From positions 72,548-117,648 of the forward strand of contig NZ_JSYZ01000010.1 of NCBI RefSeq assembly GCF_001293465.1: a stretch of DNA of 45,101 nt. The letters are read 5' to 3'. Every line of letters begins with the position of its first letter. The first letter of the stretch is position 1. The notes below the pieces were generated by a model. The model was not told the origin of the DNA and searched no databases. It saw nothing but the letters and a program-made list of their open reading frames with translations. The DNA comes from Pseudomonas asplenii. Its GTDB lineage: Bacteria; Pseudomonadota; Gammaproteobacteria; Pseudomonadales; Pseudomonadaceae. A program made the translations under genes and the position numbers. This document shows, piece by piece, positions 1-9,471 of this stretch.

Positions 1-2728
1 CGCCTTCCAGGCGGTCATCGCCACTCAGGCCGTGAAGAGAGTCGTTTCCTCCCAGGCCCCTAAGGTCGTCATTAACCTGATCCATACCAGTGAGTGTGTC
101 GTCATCTCCCGTGCCGTAAGTCGTGATCACGGCAGCAGTTAGCTCTTGCTGTCCCCAGACAGTTCCATCCGCGAACTCAATACGGCTCAACTGTGAGTAG
201 TTGCTGAAGCTATAGGCCGTTAGGAGCCAGTTCATGATCGTGACACGGTCTTGACCATTAATGTGCTGCAGCACCAGATTCGCACCGTCTCGACTGACCT
301 GGATGTCCGAAGCCTTGATGCCAGCACCGAAACGCAACACGTCGGTGCTCCACATGGACTCTGCTTCATAGATAGTGTCCTGACCATCCCCCAGATCAAA
401 GAGGTAGGTGTCGCTGCCAGTGGAGCCTATCAACACATCGTTACCGGTGCCGCCTGACAGGATGTCGATACCATACCCACCATTGAGCGTATCGTCGCCT
501 AAGCCTCCGTTGAGAGTGTCGTTACCCTCACCACCGTCCAAGTTGTCGTTACCCGCACCGCCGATCAGCGTATCGTTTCCAGCACCTCCGGTTAGGCTAT
601 CGTTGCCCTCGCCGCCATCAAGCTGGTCATTGCCCGAACCACCAATGAGCGTGTCATCGCCACCCATCCCGTTTAAAACACTGTAGTAACCATCGATGCT
701 GGTAATCTTGTCATTCGCTTCTGAGCCGACAACATCAAGTTTCCCATCTTTAAGCCACAACCCCACTTCAGAAATAATCTGATTTTTTACTTCTCCGGAC
801 AGCAAAGGGCTTTGGATCAGGTCCTGAAACTCCTCGAAGGCGTTAGTCAACGATACGGCGGATCGTTCCAGAAAAATCGCTTTGAGAGGAGACCAGTCCA
901 TACTCAGCGTTCCGCCTTCGAGCTTCATTTCGACGCTATCGATGTACGGTTTTAGGCGAGTCTGAAAAAGCAAGCCGGCATAGACGGACCGACGTAACTC
1001 TTCGTATGCACGATTGATAAAAGATGCCTGGGTTCCATCTATTCCCAGATTCGCTTCCGTAACAGTCGCCTTTCCATCTTGGGAAGAGATCAAACCAAGC
1101 CCATGAAGTGTTCCGAAAGTCATTGACAGCTGGTAGTAATTATTAACAACCACTCCAGAATTAAAGTTAAAGAAATTCTGAGAATTGAAGACTTCCAGTA
1201 CCTTTATTCGTTCCAAAAGCTGCCGAGCGCCCTGCTGAGCAAGTGTGGGCGGTGCGCCACTTACATCCCATGAGTATTGAAAGCGAACGTCTAAGCCAGC
1301 CGTATCGAGTGCATCAATACGCTTGTCAAAGGTGGCATAGTTGGCACTTTTTGCCCAATCTGCAAGTAACTGGTCAATCAAACCAAGCTGCTCATCACGA
1401 CTGTGCGCCTGACTGTAGGCCAACAATGTGGTTTTCAACTGATCATCCTGCATTGATGCCTCACGCAGATCGCGCACTGCACCAGAGCCAGTCATATTAG
1501 GCAAAGCCTTGACTGTCTCATCTAAAGGGATCTTGTCAGTAAACTCTCGATAGAACGGATTGGACGCCAGGTCCAGATTTGCAGCGAGGCTCTGATTGCC
1601 ATTTACCGTGCCAGTATGTCCATCAGCAAAAGTAAAAGTACCGGTAGCACTGATGATATTGCCATTTGAGTTTTTATTAGAATCAGTCGATGCCAGATTT
1701 ATCGACTGAATATGTAATTCATTCAGGCTTTTTAGCTCACCGGCTTGCGAGATACCATCTTGATTTTTATCTTGCCAGACAAGGACATTTTTGAACTCGG
1801 CATCTTGGGCATCGAACACACCGTCGCCGTTACTGTCCAAGTCACTTAGGGCATCAAAACCATTGCGAGCTTTCGCGCCATCTGACTTGACTGTATCGAC
1901 ACCAAACAGCTCACGCCCACTATCGATCAGTCCATTACCATTTCGATCAAGGACCAAGAACCCATCATCGCCCTTTACCCATCCAGTACCAGTCTTAACG
2001 CCATCACCATCGAAATCGAATGTAATACCGGTATCTGCAGAGGCCGTCTCGATTCCATCACCATCTAGATCTAGCGTAAGCGGATCAGCTCGCGGGACGA
2101 AATTTAGCGCTCCAACAAAGGAGTCGTTCACCCCACTACTTACTTCACTGCCCCCTCCAAGGCTAGATGCAAGCATGGATTTCACGCTCTTAGAGATCCA
2201 GTCATAGCCTGCACCCAAAGCCTCCTCAATAACTTCTTCAGTTGACCGTCCGGCTGACGCAAGATCTTCTATTACCTTAGCAACATCGATGTCAGGGTAA
2301 AGATCGCGCAAACCATCTGCCAGCCCATCGATATTCTCCGGTTCGGAAAGCCAATCTGACACTTCCTTTAGAACATCACTGAGCTCATCTCTTGACAACA
2401 TCAACCCAAGCACAGCACTGACAATGGCGACCGGAACAGAGGCTTCAAGGACAATCGCAAATGCAGCCACGGTACCAATAATGGCCCCTGTGGCCCCCAA
2501 GATATCTTTACCAGATATGGAACCTTCGCTACCACCTTTTATTAATACACCTCCCTGCCAAATCAAATTAGAAAGCTGCAGGCCGGGGTTTTTTGCAAAA
2601 ATTGCTGAAATCAGACCAAAAGAATTCGTCACACCTTCAAAAACAGTCTTTGAATCAATCAGGTCATCACCAGACTTGTTGATCATCAAGGCATCTATTA
2701 AATCTTCAAATAACTTTGTTCTCGCCAC
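1..2728 (-). CDS. RTX calcium-binding protein, probable T1SS cargo (partial)
   Basis: The reading frame is open for 909 codons and runs off the left edge, so the C-terminal secretion signal is missing. The chosen GTG start (2726-2728) has GAGG nine bases upstream and lies 12 bp after the preceding stop. In order: a hydrophobic segment (about residues 73-111); an Asp215-Pro216 bond followed by DLDGDGIE; EF-hand-like loops DRNGNGLIDSG, DSNGDGVFDAQD and DKNQDGIS; an alpha-helical middle; about ten GGxGNDxL nonapeptides (encoded near 440-670); and a second repeat block at the window edge. The Asp-Pro plus calcium-loop region matches the self-processing module of Neisseria FrpC. The repeats bind calcium after export and drive folding. 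It is the last visible gene of the tolC-hlyB-hlyD run. Family is clear; target (toxin, adhesin or bacteriocin) is unknown. Confidence 0.9.
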   Translation of the reverse strand, partial: MARTKLFEDLIDALMINKSGDDLIDSKTVFEGVTNSFGLISAIFAKNPGLQLSNLIWQGGVLIKGGSEGSISGKDILGATGAIIGTVAAFAIVLEASVPVAIVSAVLGLMLSRDELSDVLKEVSDWLSEPENIDGLADGLRDLYPDIDVAKVIEDLASAGRSTEEVIEEALGAGYDWISKSVKSMLASSLGGGSEVSSGVNDSFVGALNFVPRADPLTLDLDGDGIETASADTGITFDFDGDGVKTGTGWVKGDDGFLVLDRNGNGLIDSGRELFGVDTVKSDGAKARNGFDALSDLDSNGDGVFDAQDAEFKNVLVWQDKNQDGISQAGELKSLNELHIQSINLASTDSNKNSNGNIISATGTFTFADGHTGTVNGNQSLAANLDLASNPFYREFTDKIPLDETVKALPNMTGSGAVRDLREASMQDDQLKTTLLAYSQAHSRDEQLGLIDQLLADWAKSANYATFDKRIDALDTAGLDVRFQYSWDVSGAPPTLAQQGARQLLERIKVLEVFNSQNFFNFNSGVVVNNYYQLSMTFGTLHGLGLISSQDGKATVTEANLGIDGTQASFINRAYEELRRSVYAGLLFQTRLKPYIDSVEMKLEGGTLSMDWSPLKAIFLERSAVSLTNAFEEFQDLIQSPLLSGEVKNQIISEVGLWLKDGKLDVVGSEANDKITSIDGYYSVLNGMGGDDTLIGGSGNDQLDGGEGNDSLTGGAGNDTLIGGAGNDNLDGGEGNDTLNGGLGDDTLNGGYGIDILSGGTGNDVLIGSTGSDTYLFDLGDGQDTIYEAESMWSTDVLRFGAGIKASDIQVSRDGANLVLQHINGQDRVTIMNWLLTAYSFSNYSQLSRIEFADGTVWGQQELTAAVITTYGTGDDDTLTGMDQVNDDLRGLGGNDSLHGLSGDDRLEG

Positions 2729-2739
2729 ACCCAATTACC

Positions 2740-3210
2740 TCAAGGCAAAATTCTTTTAATAAAAACAACAACACCAAAGAAAATCAAAACCACAGAGTAG
2801 CTTCGTGCTGCCCGCACAAAACATGAGACCTTTTCCGAGAAAGGAATAACCTCAAATAACTCAGAGAACTTCACCTTCCCCATCCCTTTATCGAATTTCT
2901 CAAGATACAACTCCTGCATATACCCATAGAAAAAGATCAAGAAAAACAACAATAAACAAGCGAGATCTTTAACTCGATCACGCAAACTAACCGGAGGACC
3001 AATAGGCAGAACAAAATATAATACAAGGCTAGCAACAATCAGAAGCAAACCAAATACCGGCAGTACAGTGCCCCCCTTCTTCCGCGCCCTAAGATTCCCC
3101 ATCAAATCATAAGGTTTGAATTTTTTATCCACATCAAATCTAGCCTCAATCCCAGAAGCATAGTAAGGCAAGAACAGAAGAAACCCCAAAAACATAACCA
3201 AAAAACTCAT
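2740..3210 (-). CDS. Small inner-membrane protein, unknown (candidate immunity protein)
   Basis: A 156-residue protein I do not recognise. It has an N-terminal hydrophobic helix (about residues 1-20), two more near 45-70 and 80-98, and a C-terminal one near 133-154, so it is probably a four-helix inner-membrane protein with short charged loops. It ends 12 bp before the GTG of the RTX gene, so the two are almost certainly co-transcribed. The stretch is markedly richer in A and T than the flanking transport genes, which suggests separate acquisition with the RTX gene. A small membrane protein directly in front of a secreted protein with a hydrophobic N-terminal segment fits an immunity protein against a pore-former, but this rests on position only. 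Confidence 0.7.
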   Translation of the reverse strand: MSFLVMFLGFLLFLPYYASGIEARFDVDKKFKPYDLMGNLRARKKGGTVLPVFGLLLIVASLVLYFVLPIGPPVSLRDRVKDLACLLLFFLIFFYGYMQELYLEKFDKGMGKVKFSELFEVIPFSEKVSCFVRAARSYSVVLIFFGVVVFIKRILP

Positions 3211-3408
3211 TTAAAAACCTCCACCCGCACTAGGAAATTAACCGCTAGCCAAGCAACACCACAGTCCATTTAAATAATATTTTCATCACCCCTTATCCTT
3301 GAGCAGACGAATGAAAATAAGTTTCAGGGTATGCTTCAACAGACCGAAGACGACTCAACCCACCCAACAGCGAGGCACTCATTTCCAATAAGACCATCAT
3401 TCACTCCA

Positions 3409-3960
3409 TTAATTTCCAATGGCTACTCTTGAAGTCAACACACCCAACACAAAATCATCAATGACCTTGAAATTCACATACCCCTTTGAAAATTGATAAA
3501 GAATTTCTAATCCCTGAAACGCCCGATTACCCTCACTAACATCCCCTCCACCAACATACACCCGCTGACCATCTACGCCCTTGAACCTAAATAGCTTCCT
3601 ATCACCTGCCTCATAAAACTCAACACCGTCAACACTGGAAGCTAACGACATGTATTTAATACTTACATCACCACGTACCAAATCGCTCGAAATCTTGCGT
3701 ACACGATCAACAACCACAGAGCCATCAATAGCCCTACCACTCAACACTTCACCACCTGGATAATTAACATAGAACGTCAAAACAGCCCCATTGAATCTAG
3801 CTTTTTTGCACTCCGCACCCGCCCCGTTGAACACCACCTTCGGGCCACTATCAAAGTAAAAATCACAGCTACCAAACGCCTTCGAGCCACACAAAAAAAT
3901 GGCAGCCGTTAAGAGAAGCGGAGAGAACAATTTTGATCGCGCACACTTATCCATTCGCAT
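3409..3960 (-). CDS. Secreted or periplasmic protein, unknown
   Basis: A 183-residue protein with an N-terminal signal peptide (basic start, hydrophobic run, likely cleavage after the AFG near residue 30) and a predicted mature domain of alternating strands. I do not recognise a family. Start ATG 3958-3960 has GGGAG close upstream; ATG 3952-3954 is equally possible and better spaced, while the upstream ATG at 3987 adds nine residues without a signal. It lies 34 bp after the hlyD-like gene and 198 bp before the small membrane protein; that gap is AT-rich and holds no gene I can see. Low GC and position between transporter and cargo make it an accessory or immunity candidate, or a periplasmic helper of the RTX protein. 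The role is inference. Confidence 0.7.
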   Translation of the reverse strand: MRMDKCARSKLFSPLLLTAAIFLCGSKAFGSCDFYFDSGPKVVFNGAGAECKKARFNGAVLTFYVNYPGGEVLSGRAIDGSVVVDRVRKISSDLVRGDVSIKYMSLASSVDGVEFYEAGDRKLFRFKGVDGQRVYVGGGDVSEGNRAFQGLEILYQFSKGYVNFKVIDDFVLGVLTSRVAIGN

Positions 3961-3994
3961 TAAACTCCCATCGGAGAAAACCGGCACAGCGCGA

Positions 3995-5419
3995 TTATCG
4001 CTCGCTCAAACTTGAACTCGCATAGGCCTCCAGAGGACTCAAGAAGTACTCGATCACGCGTCGCTTATCCGTCTTCGCCTCCGCCGTCACCGACATGCCG
4101 GGAGACAGCAAAACCTCTTTCCCTTGCACATTGACCTTATCCTTGAGCAGTCGAATACGGCTGCTATAGATCGGCCCGCGTTTCTCGTCCTCAATGGCAT
4201 CGCTGGAAACGCTCACCACCTCACCATCGACTGTGCCGTACTTGGTGAAAGTGAAGGTCTCAACCTTCACGGTGACCGGCTGCCCAGGCCGCACAAAGCC
4301 AATGTCCTTGTTCTCGAACATCGCCTCGACCTCAACTGGCTGGTCACTTGGAGCAATGACCATCAGCGGCTGCGCCGCGGTCACCACGCCGCCAATGGTG
4401 TGCACCGCCAATTGCTGAACGGTACCGTCCACAGGAGCGGTCAGGCTCATCAGATGATCGCGCTGCTCGGCCTTGTTGAGTTCCTGGGTGAGTGACGCCG
4501 CCTTCTGTTCCGACTGCTGTTGCAGGTCCAGCATCGTGCGCCGCGTTTGGGCCAGCAGTACTGACCGCCTGCGCTCGGCTTCTTTTTTCGAGGCCTCGAC
4601 TTCGGCGAGGCGCGATTGCTGCACGGCCATGTCCCTCTCCTGGTCCAAAAGAGCCTGCTGCTTTTCCAGGTAGGCGTGACGGGGCACGTACTGCTGCTCC
4701 AGCATCTGCTGGTAGTCCTCAGCCAGACGACGGGCGATCGGCAACGTTTTGTGCAAGGACGCCAGCGTTGCCTTGGTGGACTGTATCTCGGCGGACCGCT
4801 GTTCGATTTCTGCGTCGATCTGTTCCATCGAGCTGCGCAGTTCTAGGTATTGCCCCTGTAACCAGCGCTGGGCCGCCAGCTCTTGCTCAGGAGCCGCCTG
4901 AGGGATGCGCCCAACAAGTGAGCCAGGTTCCTTGCCGGTCTGAATGGCTTCGATCAGGGCTGTCGCACGTGCGGTGTCCACCTGGGCAGCAAGCAACTCG
5001 CTCTGCAAGCGTTTGATGTCAGCTCCGGTGGCACTGGTGTCCAACTCGACCAGCACCTCCCCGGCCTTCACAGCCTGCCCGTCGTGCACCTTGATCGATT
5101 TGACGACAGCAACCTCACTGGGTTGGATGGTCTTGCTCTTACCGCTGGCAACCACCTTCCCGGTGGCGGTGGCAACAACATCAATCTGGCCAAAAATGGA
5201 CCAGAGCAAAGCCAGCAGCGCAAACAACATGATGACCCACTGGATGTAACGAGGCGCGGGGTGAACGGGCTGATCCTGTAGCGCCAACGCCGCCGGTAGA
5301 AACTGCACCTCATGGGGCAGGCGTTTGGGTGCATCCATCGACTTGCGCTGCGCCCACGCCTGTTTCCAGACACGACAATACCGTCGAAACAGCTCACGAC
5401 CTGCTGAAGCTTGGCTCAT
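3995..5419 (-). CDS. T1SS membrane fusion protein, HlyD family
   Basis: A 474-residue periplasmic adaptor that links the inner-membrane ABC exporter to the TolC-like channel. It has a cytoplasmic N-terminus, one membrane helix (about residues 59-80), a lipoyl/barrel-sandwich half near 90-130, a long Ala/Gln/Glu-rich coiled coil (about 180-330), and the second lipoyl half plus beta-barrel (about 335-445) including GTVQQLAVHTIGGVV. Length is usual for HlyD/PrtE-type adaptors. It starts 6 bp after the exporter stop, so the two are translationally close in one operon. Together with the flanking exporter, channel and RTX genes it forms a dedicated type I secretion system. Confidence 0.95.
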   Translation of the reverse strand: MSQASAGRELFRRYCRVWKQAWAQRKSMDAPKRLPHEVQFLPAALALQDQPVHPAPRYIQWVIMLFALLALLWSIFGQIDVVATATGKVVASGKSKTIQPSEVAVVKSIKVHDGQAVKAGEVLVELDTSATGADIKRLQSELLAAQVDTARATALIEAIQTGKEPGSLVGRIPQAAPEQELAAQRWLQGQYLELRSSMEQIDAEIEQRSAEIQSTKATLASLHKTLPIARRLAEDYQQMLEQQYVPRHAYLEKQQALLDQERDMAVQQSRLAEVEASKKEAERRRSVLLAQTRRTMLDLQQQSEQKAASLTQELNKAEQRDHLMSLTAPVDGTVQQLAVHTIGGVVTAAQPLMVIAPSDQPVEVEAMFENKDIGFVRPGQPVTVKVETFTFTKYGTVDGEVVSVSSDAIEDEKRGPIYSSRIRLLKDKVNVQGKEVLLSPGMSVTAEAKTDKRRVIEYFLSPLEAYASSSLSER

Positions 5420-5425
5420 GACAAC

Positions 5426-7570
5426 TTATCCTTGTTGCAAACGGTACAGACGCGAGTAATGCCCTGCTTGAAGAGTCAGGAGTTCGGCATGACTGCCTTG
5501 CTCCACGATTTGCCCACGGTCCATGACGATGATTCGGTTGGCATCACGCACAGCAGAAAGTCGGTGAGCAATGATGATCACCGTCCGCCCTTTGCAGATC
5601 GCCTGCATGTTCTGCTGGATGATCCGTTCCGACTCATAGTCCAAGGCACTGGTGGCCTCGTCGAAGATCAGAATACGGGGGTTGCCGATCAGAGCCCGGG
5701 CGATGGCAACACGCTGACGCTGGCCGCCGGACAGGGAGGCGCCATGCTCGCCTACTACGGTGTCGTAGCCCTCGGGTAACTCTAGGATGAACTCGTGCGC
5801 ACCGGCCATTTTGGCGGCGTGCATGACGGCCTCCAGCGGCGCACCGGGATCCGTCAGAGCAATGTTCTCGCGAATGCTGCGGTTGAACAGCATGTTGTCC
5901 TGCAGCACAACCCCGATCTGCCGACGCAACGAGGACACGTCCGCCAGTGCCAGGTCCATGCCGTCAACCAGTACACGCCCTCGCTCGGGTACGTACAGTC
6001 GCTGCAACAAGCGAGTCAGGGTGCTTTTGCCCGAGCCTGAGCGCCCAACCACGCCGATGACTTCGCCAGCCTCTACCACCAGCTTCACGCCACGCAGCAC
6101 CTCCGAGCCCTCCGGGCGATAACGGAAGTGCACCTGGTCAAATTCGATACGTCCCTTGAGGGTGAGCAGCGCGCTGCGTGTGGCTTGGGACAGCTCGGTG
6201 CGGGTATTGAGGATATCGCCCAGGCGCTGGACCGAAACGCCCGTCTGCTGGAAGTTGGTCCACAACTGCGCCAGGCGCATGATCGGCTGGGCGACACGGC
6301 CGGCCAGCATATTAAAAGCCACTAGTTGGCCGACCGACAGTTGCCCATCAATCACCAGACGTGCCCCCAACCACAGAGTCGCCACCGTAACCAACTTACC
6401 GATCAGCGAAACGGCCTCGTTAGCGATGGTGGATAGCGTCTGGGTCTTGAAACCAGCCGACACGTAGGCCGCCAGTTGGTTGTCCCATTTGCGGGTGACC
6501 TGCGGCTCGACAGCCATCGACTTGACGGTGTCGATGCCATTGATCGTTTCGACCAGAAAGGACTGGTTCTCGGCACCGCGGGCAAAGCTCTCGTTCAGTC
6601 GAGCCCGCAACAGCGGCGTGATGAACAATGACACGATGAAGTACAGCGGCAACGACACCAGCACAATCAGGGTCAGCCACCCGCTGTAGAAACACATCAC
6701 CGCAATGAAGACCACCGAGAACAGCACATCCAGCAGCAGCGTGATGGCATTGCCGGTCAGAAAGCTTCGAATGTTCTCAAGCTCCCGCACGCGTGCCACG
6801 GAATCCCCCACTCGCCGAGCCTGGAAGTACGCCAGGGGCAAGGTCACCAGGTGACGAAACAACCGCGATCCGAGCTCGACATCGATCCGGCTGGCGGTGT
6901 GGGCAAACACGTAACTGCGCAGACCACTGAGCGTAGACTCAAACAACATGATGCCCAACAGACCGATGGCCACGACATCAAGGGTGGTCAGCCCGTGGTG
7001 CACCAGCACCTTGTCCATCACTACCTGGAAGAATAACGGCGTCAGTAAGGAGAAAATCTGCAGAACCAGCGATACCAGCAACACCTCGCCCAGCAGCTTT
7101 CGATACTTGACGATGGCCGGAATGAACCACGTGAAATCGAACCGTGAAACCTCACCGGCCTGCGAGGAAGCCGATTGGACCAGAATCAGCTCACCATTCC
7201 AACGCGCCTGCAACTGCTCGGTGCTGAGTACCGTCGGGCGCTGCAGAAGCGGATCGTGGACTAGTGTTTTTTCCTGGTCGACACGGGCAATGATAAAAAA
7301 GCTACCGTCGTTCGAGCAGGCAATGGCGGGCAAAGGGGTTTGCGAAAGGCGTTCGGCGTAGGTACGGACGGCCTTGGTCTTGAGCTTTAGCTGCTTGGCA
7401 GCCAACAGGATGTCCGGCTTTGAAAATCGCTGACCTTCCGCGACATATTCGTGCGCCAATTGCTCCGGCGATGCGGCAACACTGTGAAACCTTGCCAACA
7501 TGACCAGGCACGCAAGGCCAGTATCAACAGTATCCGAGGACCGAGCAGCCCCCCCGCCTTGTTCGTGCAT
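5426..7570 (-). CDS. T1SS ABC exporter, HlyB family
   Basis: A 714-residue inner-membrane exporter that powers one-step secretion. Residues about 1-135 form a C39-like domain in which the catalytic Cys of C39 peptidases is replaced (DTGLACLVM instead of a DCG motif), as in RTX exporters that bind but do not cleave the cargo. A six-helix transmembrane domain follows (about 155-440), then the ATPase: Walker A GRSGSGKST, signature LSGGQRQR, Walker B ILIFDEATSALD and H-loop IIAHRLS. Start ATG has AAGGA about nine bases upstream. The lost protease Cys argues against a double-glycine bacteriocin leader and for RTX-type C-terminal signals on the cargo. Confidence 0.96.
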   Translation of the reverse strand: MHEQGGGAARSSDTVDTGLACLVMLARFHSVAASPEQLAHEYVAEGQRFSKPDILLAAKQLKLKTKAVRTYAERLSQTPLPAIACSNDGSFFIIARVDQEKTLVHDPLLQRPTVLSTEQLQARWNGELILVQSASSQAGEVSRFDFTWFIPAIVKYRKLLGEVLLVSLVLQIFSLLTPLFFQVVMDKVLVHHGLTTLDVVAIGLLGIMLFESTLSGLRSYVFAHTASRIDVELGSRLFRHLVTLPLAYFQARRVGDSVARVRELENIRSFLTGNAITLLLDVLFSVVFIAVMCFYSGWLTLIVLVSLPLYFIVSLFITPLLRARLNESFARGAENQSFLVETINGIDTVKSMAVEPQVTRKWDNQLAAYVSAGFKTQTLSTIANEAVSLIGKLVTVATLWLGARLVIDGQLSVGQLVAFNMLAGRVAQPIMRLAQLWTNFQQTGVSVQRLGDILNTRTELSQATRSALLTLKGRIEFDQVHFRYRPEGSEVLRGVKLVVEAGEVIGVVGRSGSGKSTLTRLLQRLYVPERGRVLVDGMDLALADVSSLRRQIGVVLQDNMLFNRSIRENIALTDPGAPLEAVMHAAKMAGAHEFILELPEGYDTVVGEHGASLSGGQRQRVAIARALIGNPRILIFDEATSALDYESERIIQQNMQAICKGRTVIIIAHRLSAVRDANRIIVMDRGQIVEQGSHAELLTLQAGHYSRLYRLQQG

Positions 7571-7737
7571 ACAACCGCATCCTTGCTAAAAGCTTCAAGC
7601 CCGTAATACCCCGTCAGACGCGGGGCAGGCAGATAATATGCGGACGGATTCAACGGCGGAAGGGCAAAACGACATCAGCCATGCATTTCCCAAACAATAT
7701 TTCACTTGACACTCAAAAATATGGTTTAACGCCCGAA

Positions 7738-9201
7738 TTAAAGGCTTTTGCTGTCTGCCCGAGGTGCTGAAAACCGCGACGAATCCAGGTTGGTGTTGGC
7801 CATTTCAGGCGGCAAAAAATCGCGCTGCGGGTCATAGTCCGCCTTCAGGTACTGGGCCAGGCTCTGCAAGTCTGCAGGACTGAGCGTGCCAGCCGACTGT
7901 TTCAGGCGAAGGTTGTTCAGGATGTAATCGTACCGGGCGTTGTTGTAGTCACGGACCGAGGTGAACAACTGCCGCTGGGCATTGAGTACGTCTACCGTGT
8001 TGCGACTGCCGATATCAGCGCCGACCTTGGTAGCCTTGAGCGAGCTTTGGGCCGACAGAATAGTTTTTTTTCGGGCCCGAATCTGCTCGATGTCCGAATT
8101 GACAGCGCGATAAAACCCTCGGGTATTGAGCACCACGTCCCGGCGCTGCCCTTCCCTCTGTTCCTCACTCTGGCTCAGCTTCTTGTAAGCCTCCCGAGCC
8201 TGGGAACTGGTTCGGCCACCGCTGTAGATCGGCAAGTTGACCTCAAAGCCAATCGAGCTTTGGGTGACGTTGTCACGATAACCGTCCCGACCAAAGTCGC
8301 TAGGGTTGCTGTAGCCGAAGCTATCGTTGTCGCCCTTGCGGTAAGAGGCCACTGCATCCAGTGTCGGAGCGTGCCCAGCCTTGCGCTGGGAGAGCACCTG
8401 TTCAGCCGACTCAACGGCCATGTCACTGGCCTGCAGTTTGAAGTTCTGTTTCATTGCGGCATCGACCCACTGTTTGGCGTCGGCTGGAACCGGTGCCAGC
8501 ACTGGCAAATGATGCTCAATCCCTTCGATGCTGGTGTAGTCGTGATGGGTCAGATGGACCAGTTGTTCGAAGGCATCGTCGACCTTGCGCGCCGCCAGTT
8601 CCCGATTGGCTTGGGCATTGTCGTAGGCAGCCTCTGCATCGAGCACGTCGGTGATGCTGGCCAAACCACCTTTTAGGCGCCCGCGGGCCTGTTCCATCTG
8701 CTGTTTGAAGGCAACCTCTTCAGCCAGCGCCGCAGCATGGGTGTCAGAGGCGCGCAATGTCTCGAAGTAGGTCTCGGCGGTTTTCAGGATCAGTTCCTGC
8801 TCCGTCGCTGACAGCTCGATAGCGGCCTGGGAGACACTGGCCTTGGCGGCCTTCAGACCATACCAGGCATCCGCCCGAAACAGTGGCTGCCTCAGGTTGG
8901 CCTGGTAGGTAGTCCCACTGCGGGCGCGGGTCAGCTCGGGAGCATCGCGCTCCAGTCGAGTCGACTCGATCGTTGCACTGGTGTTGATTGCCGGCAACAG
9001 GTTGGCGCGTGCCTGCGCAATCGCTTCCTGTTGTGCTTCGAAGCCGGCCCGGGCAGCCTTGAGTTCGGCGTTGTTCGAGACCGCCTCGCGATAAACCGAC
9101 ATCAGTTCGGCGCGGTCAGATGGGAGCGATTCCAGTTGAGCTGCCAGTACACTGACAGGCGTCAAACACACCATCAACCAGACGCAATACCTGCGGGTCA
9201 T
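7738..9201 (-). CDS. T1SS outer-membrane channel, TolC family
   Basis: A 487-residue outer-membrane efflux protein. The start ATG (9199-9201) has AGGA nine bases upstream and opens directly into a signal peptide ending VSVLAA; the longer upstream frame would bury the signal, so it is rejected. Two homologous OEP repeats follow, with the long helices typical of the TolC periplasmic tunnel (rich in Ala, Gln and Glu; for example NTVDVLNAQRQLF near residue 400) and strands for the barrel. It is the first gene of the minus-strand secretion run, with a 167 bp gap to the exporter. It completes the type I system with the HlyB- and HlyD-like genes. Confidence 0.95.
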   Translation of the reverse strand: MTRRYCVWLMVCLTPVSVLAAQLESLPSDRAELMSVYREAVSNNAELKAARAGFEAQQEAIAQARANLLPAINTSATIESTRLERDAPELTRARSGTTYQANLRQPLFRADAWYGLKAAKASVSQAAIELSATEQELILKTAETYFETLRASDTHAAALAEEVAFKQQMEQARGRLKGGLASITDVLDAEAAYDNAQANRELAARKVDDAFEQLVHLTHHDYTSIEGIEHHLPVLAPVPADAKQWVDAAMKQNFKLQASDMAVESAEQVLSQRKAGHAPTLDAVASYRKGDNDSFGYSNPSDFGRDGYRDNVTQSSIGFEVNLPIYSGGRTSSQAREAYKKLSQSEEQREGQRRDVVLNTRGFYRAVNSDIEQIRARKKTILSAQSSLKATKVGADIGSRNTVDVLNAQRQLFTSVRDYNNARYDYILNNLRLKQSAGTLSPADLQSLAQYLKADYDPQRDFLPPEMANTNLDSSRFSAPRADSKSL

Positions 9202-9471
9202 GAACAAGTCCTTTTGTGAGGCCAAAAAACGAGAAAGGGGCACAGTGGCCTCGCGGGCGAGCACGCTATGTCAGTGCATGCGGCAAGTCAATTTCATCAC
9301 ACTCAGAAAGAAACGAAATAGTCCTGCGAAATACGGTGGGCTGCAAGTCTACGCATAGCTCGCTGCGCGATCTTCAGAAATGCTGAAAAAGGTGTTTTTC
9401 CATTCCACCAAAGAAGAGATTCGTACTCAGGCGCTCAACCAAGTGGGTGGTCTGATGAGCGCCCAAGCCAC
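9202..9471. other. Intergenic region upstream of tolC-like gene
   Basis: No convincing gene. On the minus strand TTGACT is followed after 17 bases by TAGCGT about 70 bp upstream of the tolC start, a weak promoter candidate. A 31-codon plus-strand frame (9380-9475) overlaps the end of the membrane protein gene and is not called. Confidence 0.35.

Noticed and set aside
408..686. Plus-strand proline/serine-rich frame
   Set aside because: It is the complement of the RTX nonapeptide repeats; the minus frame explains it fully.
4124..5016. Several plus-strand frames opposite hlyD
   Set aside because: Shadows of a clear HlyD coding frame; no ribosome sites or family features.
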